The notes below the pieces were generated by a model. The model was not told the origin of the DNA and made no database searches. It worked only from the letters and a program-made list of their open reading frames with translations. DNA of 59,242 bases from contig NZ_DRFS01000009.1 in NCBI RefSeq assembly GCF_011050415.1, forward strand, positions 1 to 59,242, in the 5' to 3' direction. Shown piece after piece: positions 26,795 through 34,686 of this stretch. The stretch's first letter is position 1. Every line of letters starts with the position of its first letter. Source of the stretch: Halomonas sp. GTDB taxonomy: Bacteria > Pseudomonadota > Gammaproteobacteria > Pseudomonadales > Halomonadaceae. The translations under genes and the position numbers were made by a program.

Positions 26795-29284
26795 ATGCGA
26801 GTTGAGCAGGCCGTCTATGGTGAAGTTATAGGTCGAGGTCATGGACTCATAAGATCGAGTACAAATACGCCGTTAATCGCTTCCATTGCATCAAAGCTCG
26901 ACTTACCAGATGCAGTCCCCACTGGAGTTCAAGGTTGGTCACCATTCGTTCGCGGCTTCCCTATTGACGACCACTACGTTCTAGCTCGCACTTTTCTAGA
27001 TTCGAGTGCGTCGCGTGGCGGCATGGTGTTGTCTCACGCGCTAATCGTCAGCTTGGACGATATGTGCGAAGTTGAAAGTCTGGCCGTTCTTTTTGAGCAG
27101 TTGGCATCCACCGTCACAGACACCCCCTGTTCAGTGGCAACGCTTGAGCTTGACACTGCAAACAGCAGCCAAGCATCGGCTGCTGACCTAATCGGTACGG
27201 TCAACGCGTTGACAGCCCAAGGTCTCGCTCCAGTTGTCAGGCTGGGAGTCGAGGGTTTCGAGCACCTTGTGGATTCACTTTGGAGGAACCTATGGCCAGC
27301 CTTGAAACGAAATTTCGCGTTCCGTCTTAGCTTCGATACAAAAGACGTAGTAGAGCAACCTACACCGATGCTTATATGTACACCCGAGAAGCTCCAAGCT
27401 CGCTGGACGAAGCACCCCATAGTCAAGCCAGACGATCAAATCCCAAGTTTTGAAACAGCCGGTATCCTCTGCGGCCAGCGCGACGTGCAGCCAATCCTGT
27501 CTCTTGCCGAAGACCTCGGAGTAGAAGTTAACTCGCTCATGCAATTGAGCAGGTTTGAACGGCTGCACACCTTCCTCTCTGGCGGAGAAAGCTTAGATAA
27601 TTTGCTGGCTGCCATACGCTTAGTCGACGGCCTTTCAAATCAGCCGACGCTCGGTGCAAGCATTAAGAAGAAGCTAATTAGTCGGTTCAATGTCTTGATT
27701 CCAGGTGCAAGCTGCAAGCAGTTGCTAACAATGAGAAATTTAAAGCTGTCTGGTTTTGCCAGCAGTCGGCAGTTGTGGTCTGCCGTCGAGCTTCTTGTCA
27801 GCAGTCTTCGATTTGATCCAGCAGATGACGGGGCCTTCATGGAGATAGTCACGGCCTCGGTTGAAGAAGATCTCGCATATGCGTCTTGGCGCGCTGCGGT
27901 GACAGCCGGCTTATCGACTGCAGCCCGTCGAGACAGCCCTACACTTTTTCGAGCAGTATGGAGATGGGCCAAAGACAGCCAAGATGCATTCGCAGCTGTT
28001 ATTGATATTTTACCGGCTGATGCGATAGTTGAGCAGCGGCTTGCGAGAGAAGTGCCCAAAAAGCTTCACGTTGACACCCCGGATTTTTTACTCTCGCCGC
28101 TGCTAAAGAAGTGCTGGCTGACAGCGTATGGCGCTACCCTTGCTGCAATGCTACCCCCTGGCGACGCCATAGCACAGCAACTTAAGGTGGATATGGATCC
28201 AGCCCACAGCAATGGTTTGCGGTCTGTACTTCGTTACTCGAGTCCCACACAAACGTTAGAATATGCACTTTTGCATAAGGACTCACGCTTGGTCGGATTG
28301 TGCGCAGAACAGGCTGCTGTACACCCAAAAATAATGTCTAACTTTCGCTGTGATGATATTACCGAGCAACAGATATGGGGCGCTGCGATAGTCAAGGACT
28401 CTTCCTTGTGGAACGCACCCAGCAATGCTCACAGAGTGCGCGACAATGTTTTAGCTCAACTCGTAGAAGGGCTGCCCGTCGACGCTGGCTTACTCGAAGC
28501 ACTGGCACAGACACCCTTAGCTGATCTCTGTGATACTTCGGAGCGGGCGCGACTGTGGTCGTTTCTGCCTGCTTCGCAGCGTGACAGCTATCTGAAAGCT
28601 ACAGCAAATGGCTGGCTTGAAGTTGCGACGAAAGGGGCAGTGGCGACTATCCCTGAAGCCACACTTGAACATGCAATCATGGCGAGTTCGAACTTGCGAT
28701 CCATTCTTGATAAATCATCGGAGGCGGTTGGTGCACGTCTAGCAATTGTCGGTGCCCTCCCTTCGTTCCCGGAAGAGAGGTTCATCACATGGCTGAGCAA
28801 TCTCCTGACGAGTACTCGCAGCCTTTCTAATGTGGATTCTGAACAACTGGGAACGCTTGTGGCGTCCCGACGTTGGAAACGCGCTGCCGAATATCTTTCG
28901 GAACATCATGCCGCCAGACGAACGGATCTCATGCCAGGGCTCCGGCTTTGCGCAGACCTGCTCAGTTTTTATACACGTTGGATGCTTGGAATCTCAAAGC
29001 CAAGCAATGCAGAGAAGTGGAAAGCGTTTGAAGAAGAAGTCCTGGAACTGTACCCAAGTGGTCCGGATAATGGCGAACTTTGGTCACGCGCTGGAGGCAA
29101 AAATTCTGACCTGCCTGGAGGAGCTCAAACCGGGGCATCGCGTTGGCATACTGCCTTGAGCGCAGTTCGTTTAGGTGGCCGTCCGAGTGCTCGTAATCTC
29201 CTTGCAGTAATGTGCCAGGACTTTCCTTCGAATGAGAAACTGCGCTTGTATGCTAGTGACTGGGACATCGTTGGCTGGCGTTGA
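26795..29284 (+). CDS. GAP1-type large protein with C-terminal EAD1-like domain
   Basis: This 829-aa protein has an N-terminal domain with VEQAVYGEVIGRGHGLI and LSHALIVSLDDM, which fits the GTPase-associated protein 1 N-terminal family. A long helical middle follows (about 200-730). A compact C-terminal domain (about 740-822) contains ELYPSGPDNGELWSRAGG, RWHTALSAV and QDFPSNEKL. That last domain closely resembles the C-terminus of the caspase-like protein encoded next, which is the reason to call it EAD1. By proposal such domains recruit effectors by like-with-like contact, so this protein would bridge the GTPases and the protease. GGGAG precedes the ATG; the frame is open to 26780. Confidence 0.7.
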   Translation: MRVEQAVYGEVIGRGHGLIRSSTNTPLIASIASKLDLPDAVPTGVQGWSPFVRGFPIDDHYVLARTFLDSSASRGGMVLSHALIVSLDDMCEVESLAVLFEQLASTVTDTPCSVATLELDTANSSQASAADLIGTVNALTAQGLAPVVRLGVEGFEHLVDSLWRNLWPALKRNFAFRLSFDTKDVVEQPTPMLICTPEKLQARWTKHPIVKPDDQIPSFETAGILCGQRDVQPILSLAEDLGVEVNSLMQLSRFERLHTFLSGGESLDNLLAAIRLVDGLSNQPTLGASIKKKLISRFNVLIPGASCKQLLTMRNLKLSGFASSRQLWSAVELLVSSLRFDPADDGAFMEIVTASVEEDLAYASWRAAVTAGLSTAARRDSPTLFRAVWRWAKDSQDAFAAVIDILPADAIVEQRLAREVPKKLHVDTPDFLLSPLLKKCWLTAYGATLAAMLPPGDAIAQQLKVDMDPAHSNGLRSVLRYSSPTQTLEYALLHKDSRLVGLCAEQAAVHPKIMSNFRCDDITEQQIWGAAIVKDSSLWNAPSNAHRVRDNVLAQLVEGLPVDAGLLEALAQTPLADLCDTSERARLWSFLPASQRDSYLKATANGWLEVATKGAVATIPEATLEHAIMASSNLRSILDKSSEAVGARLAIVGALPSFPEERFITWLSNLLTSTRSLSNVDSEQLGTLVASRRWKRAAEYLSEHHAARRTDLMPGLRLCADLLSFYTRWMLGISKPSNAEKWKAFEEEVLELYPSGPDNGELWSRAGGKNSDLPGGAQTGASRWHTALSAVRLGGRPSARNLLAVMCQDFPSNEKLRLYASDWDIVGWR

Positions 29285-29310
29285 TACACCCACCTACTCA
29301 TGGTTGAAAC

Positions 29311-30399
29311 ATGGATCTAACTAGCTACCCGCAAGGCCACGCACTTCTTATCGGTGTGGCGAACTATCAAAAAGTCTCCAGCTTGCCTGCTGCTATACTT
29401 AACGACGTTAATGACGTTGCTGCCACGCTCACATCGCCGCATTACTGCGCCTATCCCCCCGCCAATGTCCTCACTCTTTTAGACTCAAGTGCTACTCGCT
29501 CAGCTGTGTTGAAAGGGCTAGACGAATTGGCTGCTTGTGTGGGTCCTGATGACACGGCCTGCGTTTTCTTCTCGGGCCACGGTGCTGTTGTAGGCGAAGA
29601 CAGCGTGCTGGCCACCGTGGATACCGATCTCGCTAACATAGAGAACACATCCATTAACTCAAATGATTTAGCCACAGCACTCGCGCAGATTAAGGCAAGT
29701 CGTCTGCTGGTCTTCATCGACGCCTGTCATGCTGGTGGTGCTGCAATCTCGAAAAAATTGACTGATGGCAAAGGTAATGAGTTCAAGTCTGGTTATACTC
29801 AGAATATCCTTGAAAAGCTGGCCGTCGGGAACGGACGTGCGCTGATGGCATCATGTCGTGTTGATGAAGTATCGGCTGTATTTACAGGAGCGAGGAACAG
29901 TGTTTTCACGACTGTTCTGTTGGAGGGGTTGCGTGGTGGGGCAGACAAGGGTGCCAGCGGTTTCATCAAAGTTTTTGATCTGTTTAACTACATTTCCGAA
30001 GAAGTGCCTAAGCTCATCCCAGAACACCAACACCCTATTTTCAAAGCTGATAATCTTGAGGTGAACTTCGCGGTAGCGCTGAGCCAAGGCGGGAAAAAGT
30101 CACCTGACAGTCACGAGACTATGTCAACGTCACAAGATAGCGATCCCTGGTCAGTATTAGAAAATATCCTTATAGAGATTTACCCATTCGGGCCGAGGGA
30201 CCAGGAGGTGTGGAGCCGCGCCGGTGGAGACCTATCCCGCCTCCAGCTTCATCCGACAGGTCAGGCTGCATGGCATGCAGCACTTCGCACTCTGAAACAG
30301 GGTGGTGGAGGCAGAAATATTAACTTTGTCAGTTTGCTTCGTACTGTAAGGGAAGATTTTCCGAACCAATCGCAGTTGGCGATGCTGCAAACGCCTTAA
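29311..30399 (+). CDS. Caspase-like cysteine protease with C-terminal EAD1-like domain
   Basis: This 362-aa protein has an N-terminal peptidase C14 (caspase/metacaspase) domain. It starts HALLIGVANYQ; the catalytic His90 is in SGHG and the catalytic Cys139 in DACHAGG. A linker (about 255-275) leads to a C-terminal domain (277-358) with EIYPFGPRDQEVWSRAGG, AWHAALRTL and EDFPNQSQL, matching the end of the GAP1-type protein upstream. No signal peptide is seen, so it should act in the cytoplasm. By analogy with other bacterial caspase effectors it may cleave cell proteins and cause suicide or dormancy when triggered. It lies 26 bases after the GAP1 gene with a weak ribosome site. Substrate and trigger are unknown. 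Confidence 0.85.
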   Translation: MDLTSYPQGHALLIGVANYQKVSSLPAAILNDVNDVAATLTSPHYCAYPPANVLTLLDSSATRSAVLKGLDELAACVGPDDTACVFFSGHGAVVGEDSVLATVDTDLANIENTSINSNDLATALAQIKASRLLVFIDACHAGGAAISKKLTDGKGNEFKSGYTQNILEKLAVGNGRALMASCRVDEVSAVFTGARNSVFTTVLLEGLRGGADKGASGFIKVFDLFNYISEEVPKLIPEHQHPIFKADNLEVNFAVALSQGGKKSPDSHETMSTSQDSDPWSVLENILIEIYPFGPRDQEVWSRAGGDLSRLQLHPTGQAAWHAALRTLKQGGGGRNINFVSLLRTVREDFPNQSQLAMLQTP

Positions 30400-30582
30400 A
30401 CGTGATCGTTTCAGCCTTCAGCTGGAGGAGTCTGGTGAAGCTGCCTGACTCAAACAAGCCGATCTACGGTAAAGCCGGAGCAGTTCAGTATTGGATGTGA
30501 TAGGACGAATGTATTCCGGATGCTTAGGGCCATGTTCACTCAGGATGTGACCACGCTGAATGAATAATAAGAGAGAATTTTT

Positions 30583-31092
30583 ATGACGCTACCTAATGAA
30601 AGGACACGTGCAATTATTCAAACAGAAATCTTTCTCATTGAGTTGAGCAAGGATAAATCCATTGCGGATGAGAAGCGCCAAGAAGCGCGACGTTTGCTGC
30701 GCCATTATCCAAGCCGAAAAGAAATGCTTTTGGCTGGCGAAATAGAGGAAAAACTTACGTCAGGTACTTTATTTAATCCAATTTTTTCAAGCACCTTGGA
30801 CACGGTAATTCCAGACTCTCTAACATCTAGTCTCTACGAAGATACGGACCCTCAACAGCTTGCTAGGAATGTTGAGAATACGCAGAGCGCTGATAAGTCA
30901 AAGCAGCAAATTCCAACCGTGATTTGGAGGGCGGCTGTCGAACTATTTGGTGGTAATCAATCAGCAGCAGACCAATGGTTACATAGCGAGGCAATGGGGT
31001 TAGGTTGGAAACGGCCCATTGATGTCATGCAGGAGGATACTCAAAAGGTATTGGATTTGATTACTAGGATAGACAGAGGTGTTTATACGTAA
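30583..31092 (+). CDS. BPSL0761-like domain fused to MbcA/ParS/Xre-type antitoxin domain
   Basis: This 169-aa protein has two parts. The N-terminal half (MTLPNERTRAIIQTEIFLIE and RRLLRHYPSRKEMLLAGEIE) matches the small BPSL0761 family. The C-terminal 55 residues (RAAVELFGGNQSAADQWLHS then LGWKRPIDVM and LDLITRIDRGVY) match the toxin-binding domain of MbcA/ParS/Xre antitoxins. A polar linker joins them. No RES-type toxin gene is found next to it, so it is either an orphan antitoxin or serves another partner. It lies 183 bases after the caspase gene and may not be in its operon. Confidence 0.7.
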   Translation: MTLPNERTRAIIQTEIFLIELSKDKSIADEKRQEARRLLRHYPSRKEMLLAGEIEEKLTSGTLFNPIFSSTLDTVIPDSLTSSLYEDTDPQQLARNVENTQSADKSKQQIPTVIWRAAVELFGGNQSAADQWLHSEAMGLGWKRPIDVMQEDTQKVLDLITRIDRGVYT

Positions 31093-31365
31093 CCTTGTTG
31101 CTCTAAGGTGAATGGATCTTAATCCTATAGATGCTCATGGCGGTTTTGCTTGCGGCAATAAATTACCGTCAGTTTTTCAATCGATACTGGGACGCATTTT
31201 CTCAAAAGACGCGCAACCCTTGTTAGTTTTGTACCTTCTATGGGGGATAGCGCTTTGTATATACAGGCGATCCAGCCATGTGTCAGATCATTTAATTCCC
31301 TAATTTTCATATCTTTATGATTTTTTATGATCAATTATTCTTAAAAATATAATTGCGCAAGGAGA

Positions 31366-31593
31366 CTATTCAGCCTCATTTTCCAGTACCCATAAACGCG
31401 CTTCTAGCATTGCGTGTATTTCCTTACCTATTGCATGTCGCTCTTCCAGTGTCAGGAGTATTTGTTCATTTGCATTGAATACAACCAACTGTGAAGGCTG
31501 GCATTGCTGGTCAAGCGCATTGCGGGTGCACTCAATCGCTTTTTCTAACTCCATGCCACCTAGGGCCGCGAGTATGTTTTCGTGTCTCATCAT
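31366..31593 (-). CDS. Hypothetical 75-aa protein
   Basis: This small helical protein (MMRHENILAALGGMELEKAI, later LTLEERHAIGKEIHAMLEAR) has a likely ribosome site (AGGAG) upstream. No family was recognised. Host-like codon use and its placement between other short genes suggest accessory cargo. The second Met is an equal start candidate. Confidence 0.5.
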   Translation of the reverse strand: MMRHENILAALGGMELEKAIECTRNALDQQCQPSQLVVFNANEQILLTLEERHAIGKEIHAMLEARLWVLENEAE

Positions 31594-31696
31594 AGCTATT
31601 CTCCTGTTGTTAATTATGGCTTTATCGAGTCATAGAGTAGATGAATTACGTTTTCAGTTATAATTGTTTAAACACTCGCAACTTGAATTCTTGACC

Positions 31697-31924
31697 ATGG
31701 CCCTCCGTAAAATCAGCGATCTAAAACCTGTGTTCACCGGTGATAACGTCATAGAATGGCAGTCGCCGAGCGGTACGCGCTACCGCTATGAGCGTGACCG
31801 TTGCGCCGTTGGCCAGGAAACAACACCCGGCAGTGAGCATTACTTCTGGCATGTGCTGGCGAACAGCAATATTACCCATGCCAAACGTCGCGTATTCGAG
31901 CTCATCAATGAAGATGAGTTCTGA
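31697..31924 (+). CDS. Hypothetical 75-aa protein
   Basis: This small protein begins MALRKISDLKPVFTGDNVIE, has Trp- and Tyr-rich strands (WQSPSGTRYRYERD), and ends VFELINEDEF. It is divergent from the gene at 31366. The start at 31697 is chosen because the upstream frame looks non-coding, although no strong ribosome site is visible. Function unknown. Confidence 0.5.
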   Translation: MALRKISDLKPVFTGDNVIEWQSPSGTRYRYERDRCAVGQETTPGSEHYFWHVLANSNITHAKRRVFELINEDEF

Positions 31925-32520
31925 TAGCTTCGCTCCAATCCATCCAGACTTTCGAGACCACGTTATGCCGTAAGCTTTTCTTTGTAAGCTGCAGTTTTAG
32001 CAGAAGATGATTTAAACGTGCCCAGTGAGGCGTGTCATTGTTAATCAGATTTGATACTGCCTCTCCGAGAAAATGCGGCATTGGCTTCTGGCTCTTCACG
32101 GCTGATTTAGTAAACACCAAATTTATCCCCTACAGTTAATATCCCTCGCCTCGTTAACCAATTTTTGTAAGACATTGCTTACAACTCCTGAGGTCAATCG
32201 CTTACATAATATTGGGTTTATTCACGCTAGGGTGGAAATGGTACAACAGGAACGCCGCATTAGCATGTCGGATGCGTCACAAGTGCAAAGTGTGAAGGGA
32301 TTCAGTATTGCCAGGGACGGCGTCTCTGCTCTGGTATTAGCGACAGCTAACTCTTTCCAGCATATCGTATTGCGTCATGTACGTTACTCGCCACGTAGCT
32401 AGAAGCGTTTTGTTGAAGAGGCATATCAATTCGGGCGGTGTGCTTCTCATGATCCTTATTTAGTTTATCCAGTGTTGCCATTAATCGTTCGTAGGGTGCA
32501 AGCTTTTCACCTATCTTCAA
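31925..32520. other. Gene-poor interval with doubtful small ORFs
   Basis: Three weak frames are present: a minus-strand frame 31905-32120 (TTG start, includes PHWARLNHLLLKLQLTKKSL), a plus-strand frame 32175-32402, and a minus-strand stretch ending near 32345 that reads LAPYERLMATLDKLNKDHEK. None has a recognised family or a good ribosome site, so none is called as a gene. This looks like degraded accessory sequence. Confidence 0.3.
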
Positions 32521-32638
32521 GGTTCATAAGGTGTACCTTTTGGCCCGCTTATATTATCTTGAAATCTAAATGGGTCATAAGCGTCTTTTTGGCTTATGGC
32601 CTAGGTTCAAAATAAAATTCCACCTTATGACCTAAGTT
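32521..32638. repeat. Recombination-site-like repeat array upstream of the serine recombinase
   Basis: The word GGTTCATAAG (32521-32530) and GGGTCATAAG (32572-32581) face two inverted copies, CTTATGGCCTAGGTT (32593-32607) and CTTATGACCTAAGTT (32624-32638). The last two agree at 13 of 15 positions. Four copies of a CATAAG/CTTATG element within 118 bp ending 14 bp before the recombinase ATG suggest a res-like site or autoregulatory operator. Confidence 0.55.
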
Positions 32639-32652
32639 GAGGGTACAGCTCA

Positions 32653-33216
32653 ATGGCAACGATTGGCTATCTTCGAGTCAGCTCTAGTGATCAAAGTACT
32701 CAATCTCAGCGTCGAGAGATTACGAATCGCCATAATGTCGATCGTTGGTGGAGTGACGAGGCAACATCTGGGGTGTTACCTGCTCTGAAGCGTGTGGGCT
32801 TCTCGGCCTTAGCAGAATATGTACGTGAAGGTGACGTGCTAGTGGTATATGCGATTGATCGTCTAGGTCGAGATACGGTCGATGTGCTTAATACAGTTCA
32901 CTTCATGCAAAACATAGGAGTGTCAATTATAAGCCTACGTGAAGGGTTTGATTTAAACACACCTATCGGAAAGGCAATGCTTACGATGCTAGCCGCAATG
33001 GCTGAGATCGAACGCTCTAACATCCGCGAAAGGCAAATGTCTGGAATACGACGCGCGAAAGAAGAAGGCCGACACCTGGGACGGCCCAAAAAAACTGATG
33101 CTTTTGAGATAAAGCGATGGCGGGAGGAGAACGAGGCGAGCATCAGTAAAACTGCATTGCGATTCGGGATATCAGAATCGACGGTTAAGCGCGCATTAAG
33201 ATGTAATAAGTCATAA
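32653..33216 (+). CDS. Small serine recombinase (resolvase/invertase family)
   Basis: This 187-aa protein has the catalytic Ser in GYLRVSSSDQSTQSQRRE, the conserved YAIDRLGRD and EIERSNIRERQ regions, a GRPKK hinge, and a C-terminal HTH (SISKTALRFGISESTVKRAL). By family it resolves or inverts DNA at paired short sites; candidate sites lie just upstream (32521-32638). No transposase gene of matching type is adjacent, so it may be a solitary remnant of a transposon or a resolution system for the island. AGGGTACAG lies before the ATG. Confidence 0.85.
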   Translation: MATIGYLRVSSSDQSTQSQRREITNRHNVDRWWSDEATSGVLPALKRVGFSALAEYVREGDVLVVYAIDRLGRDTVDVLNTVHFMQNIGVSIISLREGFDLNTPIGKAMLTMLAAMAEIERSNIRERQMSGIRRAKEEGRHLGRPKKTDAFEIKRWREENEASISKTALRFGISESTVKRALRCNKS

Positions 33217-33407
33217 TTTTTTGAAGCGATGACCATACCATGTCTATATTCTCTTCAAATTTCGACATGGAGGTATGTTTTGGTAAATCTATGTTTACGC
33301 AATAAACATGGCAAGGAATGATGTTTAAAAAAACGGAAAAAATCGACATAGACCATTCCAGTGCCGATACCTAAACACATAGTTTGCGAGCATAACCAAC
33401 CATTGGA

Positions 33408-33689
33408 TGAATCGCCCCGGGTTTCGTAGACTCCTCTAGGCCTTGCTTTTTGAAAGCTAATCACCTGGTGGGCAGCATGAGCCGAAGTGGTAACTATCAT
33501 GAAAACGCCGTTGCTGAAAGCTTCTTTCAACTCCTCAAACGAAGCGGCTAGACTCGACGTGTTCAATTACATTGAAATATTCTACAACCCAATGCGCCGA
33601 CACGGTACAAGTGATAACTTTTCACCAGTTGAGTATGAAGGTGTTACATTAAGAGCCTAACGGGGAACCAGAATATTCGGGGCGATTCA
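33408..33689 (+). mobile_element. Internally deleted IS3-family element with both ends
   Basis: The left end TGAATCGCCCCGGG (33408-33421) and right end GGGGCGATTCA (33679-33689) are inverted repeats (TGAATCGCCCC at each tip). The element is only 282 bp. It retains the last part of the transposase gene near the right end, but most of the gene is missing. No clear target duplication flanks it. It is non-autonomous but could be moved by a related IS. Confidence 0.7.
33477..33660 (+). pseudogene. IS3-family transposase (OrfB) C-terminal remnant
   Basis: The frame starts MSRSGNYHENAVAESFFQLL then meets a TAG. After an apparent internal deletion and frame change it resumes as LDVFNYIEIFYNPMRRHG and SPVEYE, ending at 33658-33660. 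These are the DDE-domain tail words of IS3-family OrfB proteins (NAVAESFF...YNP.RRHG). Non-functional. Confidence 0.8.
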
Positions 33690-34002
33690 TTGGCAGCTAA
33701 CCTCAAGACAGTTATTATCTGTGGCTGATGGTTCGATAAGATATTGTTTCTATGGAAAAATACCTTGGTCATGATTTCTTTAAATACTGCCACTAACATA
33801 GTTACTCAAAACCTATTTTTCAAAAGATCAATCACTCATCAACAAAATACACATATTTAATATTAGGATTGATTATTAATCTTTCATTATAGAACAAAAG
33901 CATAGATTGCCCTGAAATCTTTATCTGAAAGGAACTGGTGCTGGTTATAACCGCCGCACTTTTTATTCGTTAAGGCGGCATTCCTATATCAGTTATATTT
34001 TT
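33690..34002. other. AT-rich gap
   Basis: No gene, repeat or RNA is seen. Base composition shifts strongly to A+T here and stays so through 36.25 kb, marking the RloA/RloB block as a separate acquisition. The downstream border of the rloB gene lies at its right end. Confidence 0.5.
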
Positions 34003-34686
34003 TTATTCTAAATCTAAAATATCATTAATCAAAATGCTAACATTAGTACCCAATTCATCAAGCAAATTCGGGAGAGTAGAACAGAACTGCTGCTCTTGTG
34101 CTATAGCCCTTTTTATATTTTCTACGGAGATAATTTCTTGATTAAAACGACCAGATTTTTTATTAAAACCGTTGTCTAAAATTTCTGAAAGCTGCTTGTC
34201 TATGAATCTCCTGTTTCTAGCTTCAGTTACCCATTCATTGTTATGCAAATCTTCTTTCTTGTATTTAGATATATCACAAACATGCAATAATAGCCAAAAC
34301 TCAAAAAGAGGGTTAGACAATGCAATTGAATAACCTTTTGTGTGACACACTGGAAGAATATCTTCAATTGCCTTTTTTCTTGAGTCTACAGACTCTCTAT
34401 CAATCACAAGCCATAAAATATCTGTACCATTTTTAAAATCGAATTTTTCTTCAATATGATTTTCAAGATTTCTAAGCACATTATTTGGATCGCTCGAATT
34501 ATCAAGTTTTTCTACTATCTCAATTTCCACAAGATTTTTAACATTTTCAGAAAGCTTATCAACTATTGAGCTGAAGTACTCTGGTTCAGTATTACAGCCT
34601 TCGCAACTGATAATGACTACTTTTTTAGGCTCTTTTCCTGTTTCTTCATAAATTGGTTTTGAAAAATTTCTATCTTGAAAAGGCAT
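34003..34686 (-). CDS. RloB-family protein (AbiL-type defence partner)
   Basis: This 227-aa protein of the RloB family, with a Toprim-like fold, has the N-terminal motif VVIISCEGCNTEPEYF, the acidic motif DILWLVIDRESVDS, and SNPLFEFWLLLHVCD. By family it is expected to be a nuclease-like effector. It begins directly after the stop of the AAA ATPase gene (TAAATG), so the two are coupled. Such ATPase/RloB pairs correspond to AbiL-type abortive infection loci. Very AT-rich coding sequence with Lys, Asn and Ile bias unlike the flanking genes, showing recent transfer. Trigger unknown. Confidence 0.8.
   Translation of the reverse strand: MPFQDRNFSKPIYEETGKEPKKVVIISCEGCNTEPEYFSSIVDKLSENVKNLVEIEIVEKLDNSSDPNNVLRNLENHIEEKFDFKNGTDILWLVIDRESVDSRKKAIEDILPVCHTKGYSIALSNPLFEFWLLLHVCDISKYKKEDLHNNEWVTEARNRRFIDKQLSEILDNGFNKKSGRFNQEIISVENIKRAIAQEQQFCSTLPNLLDELGTNVSILINDILDLE

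Noticed and set aside
33255..33566. 103-codon minus-strand frame
   Set aside because: It runs opposite the IS3 remnant, which explains this stretch better; no family or ribosome site.
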